DNA from: Comamonadaceae bacterium
Lineage (GTDB): Bacteria > Pseudomonadota > Gammaproteobacteria > Burkholderiales > Burkholderiaceae_C
Direction of reading: 5' to 3'
DNA: 36,919 nt
Assembly: GCA_947450695.1 (NCBI GenBank)
Contig: CANFWV010000035.1
Span: forward strand, 1 to 36,919
The position numbers were made by a program, and so were the translations under genes. This document shows, piece by piece, positions 35,522 through 36,919 of the stretch. Position 1 is the stretch's first letter. Each line of letters opens with the position of its first letter. The notes beneath the pieces are model-generated. The model saw only the letters and a list, made by a program, of their open reading frames with translations. It did not search any database and had not been told where the DNA came from.

Positions 35522-36919
35522 ATGCCGCCTCCAGCCGCCACTGCTCGACCCACCGCTGCCGCTGCGACGAAGCCCGCCGAAAAAACGCACGCACAAAAAC
35601 TGCTCGACAAACTTGGGCTGCGCCGTGACATTGATCTGGCGCTGCACCTGCCCTTGCGTTACGAGGACGAAACCCGCATCAGCCGGCTGGCCGATGCCCG
35701 CGATGGCGAGACTGTGCAGATCGAAGCCGATGTGACGCACAGCGAGGTCAGCTTCAAGCCGCGTCGGCAACTGCGCGTGACGGTGAACGACGGCAGCGAC
35801 AGTTGCGTCTTGCGCTTCATTAATTTTTATCCGGCGCACCAAAAAACTCTGAGTATTGGCGCCCGCGTGCGGGTGCGCGGCGAGTTGCGCGGTGGTTTTG
35901 TGTCGAGAGAAATGGTGCACCCGAGTTTCAAGCTGGCCGGCGGCGAATTGCCATCGTCGCTGACACCGGTCTATCCGACCGTGGCTGGCCTGCCGCAGGC
36001 CTATCTGCGCAAAGCGGTGCCGAGCGGTGTTGCTCGCGCTGATTTGAGCGAGACAGTGCCGGCTGAAGGCCTGGCTCAGTTGCGCGCCTTGTTCAGTTTG
36101 CGAGAGTCCCTGCGTTTCTTGCACCAACCGACGCCCGATGTGGCGCTGGCCGCGCTGGAAGACCGCAGTCACCCGGCTTGGCAGCGGCTCAAGGCCGAGG
36201 AATTACTGGCCCAGCAACTGTCGCAACTAGAAGCGCGCCGGATTCGCAGCGCCATGCGTGCGCCGCCGCTCACGCCGCCCGCTAAGCGAAGAAGCCAAGG
36301 GACGCTTTACGAGCAGTTGCAGGCGCAGTTGCCATTTCAATTGACGGCAGCGCAACAGCGCGTCGGCCACGAAATTGACGCTGACTTGCAAAAAAATGTG
36401 CCGATGCACCGCTTGCTGCAAGGCGATGTTGGTTCCGGCAAAACCGTGGTTGCGGCGCTGGCGGCTGCTCGCTGCATGGACGCTGGCTGGCAGTGCGCCT
36501 TGATGGCGCCGACTGAAATTCTGGCCGAGCAACACTTTCGCAAACTCCTCAGCTGGTTGGAGCCGATGGGCATTCAAACAGCCTGGCTCACTGGCAGCCA
36601 AAAAGCCAAGGAGCGGCGCGAAGCACTCGCCATGATTGCCAGCGGCGAAGCCGGTTTGGTGGTCGGCACGCACGCCGTGATTCAAGACAAAGTGGTCTTT
36701 AAAAATTTGGCGTTGACGATCATTGACGAGCAGCACCGCTTTGGCGTGGCGCAGCGTTTGGCCCTGCGCAGCAAGATGACGGCGGACGGACAGGAGCCGC
36801 ATTTGTTGATGATGACGGCCACGCCGATTCCGCGCACGCTGGCCATGAGCTACTACGCCGACCTCGATGTCTCGACCATCGACGAGCTGCCGCCGGGGCG
36901 CACGCCGATCGTCACCAAG
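35522..36919 (+). CDS. recG: ATP-dependent DNA helicase RecG (3' end beyond window)
   Basis: 466 codons from the ATG at 35522 to the window edge, about two thirds of a usual RecG. RecG remodels stalled replication forks and Holliday junctions. After a Pro/Ala-rich leader comes the wedge domain (LHLPLRYEDETRI, OB-fold to about residue 140). The helicase motifs follow: FQLTAAQQRV, GDVGSGKT (Walker A), APTEILAEQHF, GTHAVIQD, DEQHRFGV (motif II) and TATPIPRTL (motif III). It is divergent from queA with 62 nt between, a common arrangement in this bacterial group. Confidence 0.97.
   Translation, partial: MPPPAATARPTAAAATKPAEKTHAQKLLDKLGLRRDIDLALHLPLRYEDETRISRLADARDGETVQIEADVTHSEVSFKPRRQLRVTVNDGSDSCVLRFINFYPAHQKTLSIGARVRVRGELRGGFVSREMVHPSFKLAGGELPSSLTPVYPTVAGLPQAYLRKAVPSGVARADLSETVPAEGLAQLRALFSLRESLRFLHQPTPDVALAALEDRSHPAWQRLKAEELLAQQLSQLEARRIRSAMRAPPLTPPAKRRSQGTLYEQLQAQLPFQLTAAQQRVGHEIDADLQKNVPMHRLLQGDVGSGKTVVAALAAARCMDAGWQCALMAPTEILAEQHFRKLLSWLEPMGIQTAWLTGSQKAKERREALAMIASGEAGLVVGTHAVIQDKVVFKNLALTIIDEQHRFGVAQRLALRSKMTADGQEPHLLMMTATPIPRTLAMSYYADLDVSTIDELPPGRTPIVTK

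Overview
The window looks like chromosome of a free-living betaproteobacterium, most likely Comamonadaceae (Rhodoferax/Polaromonas-like). This rests on moderately high GC, the divergent recG/queA pair, DUF3717, c4-type cytochromes and the general protein style, so it is an inference from gene content and not a database result. No tRNA, rRNA, IS element, prophage or CRISPR array was seen.

Layout. (1) 1-5057: an exopolysaccharide module. A truncated membrane PAS sensor and a PhnD-like periplasmic binding protein (minus strand) are divergent from a HlyD-like membrane-fusion protein overlapping a cellulose-synthase-type glycosyltransferase that carries a C-terminal PilZ domain with both c-di-GMP-binding motifs. 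(2) 5108-8770: a co-directional run of a dienelactone-hydrolase-like protein whose catalytic His appears to be Tyr, a lipoprotein esterase, a DUF4337 membrane protein and an exported Ppx/GppA-like protein. This run is convergent on a DHA2 drug-type exporter. (3) 10275-14872: katG, then, divergently, an N-terminal monoheme cytochrome fused to a predicted outer-membrane barrel (Cyc2-like architecture) followed by a diheme c4 lipoprotein. A near-perfect FNR-type box sits exactly at the class II position of a predicted promoter for the cytochromes. (4) 14977-19932: dctA, a LysR regulator, moaC, a BepA-like M48 protease and a small holin-like membrane protein. (5) 19974-21682: a conserved hypothetical and a TerC-family gene, the latter preceded by a recognisable yybP-ykoY (Mn2+) riboswitch. 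(6) 21683-24295: a DUF3717-DUF1289 protein, purB and a GST.

(7) 24301-31430: eight tightly packed minus-strand genes, several joined by 4-nt stop/start overlaps. They encode a flavin amine-oxidase-like protein, DUF1365, a CFA-synthase-like methyltransferase, a chalcone-isomerase-like exported protein, an MFS carrier, a DUF3833 lipoprotein, an SDR and a SnoaL-like protein. The set resembles operons that modify membrane fatty acids in response to singlet oxygen or other oxidants in alphaproteobacteria. An exported glutathione peroxidase lies just upstream, and a diiron ferritin-like protein is divergent across a perfect 15-bp palindrome. (8) 33230-36919: tgt and queA (queuosine) and a truncated recG.

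Two themes recur: electron transfer at the cell envelope under oxygen control, and oxidative defence (katG, exported GPx, lipid-modification operon, Mn homeostasis). The most attractive undescribed units are the Cyc2-like/c4 conduit with its FNR promoter, the PhnD/PAS/PilZ-synthase module and the eight-gene lipid operon.
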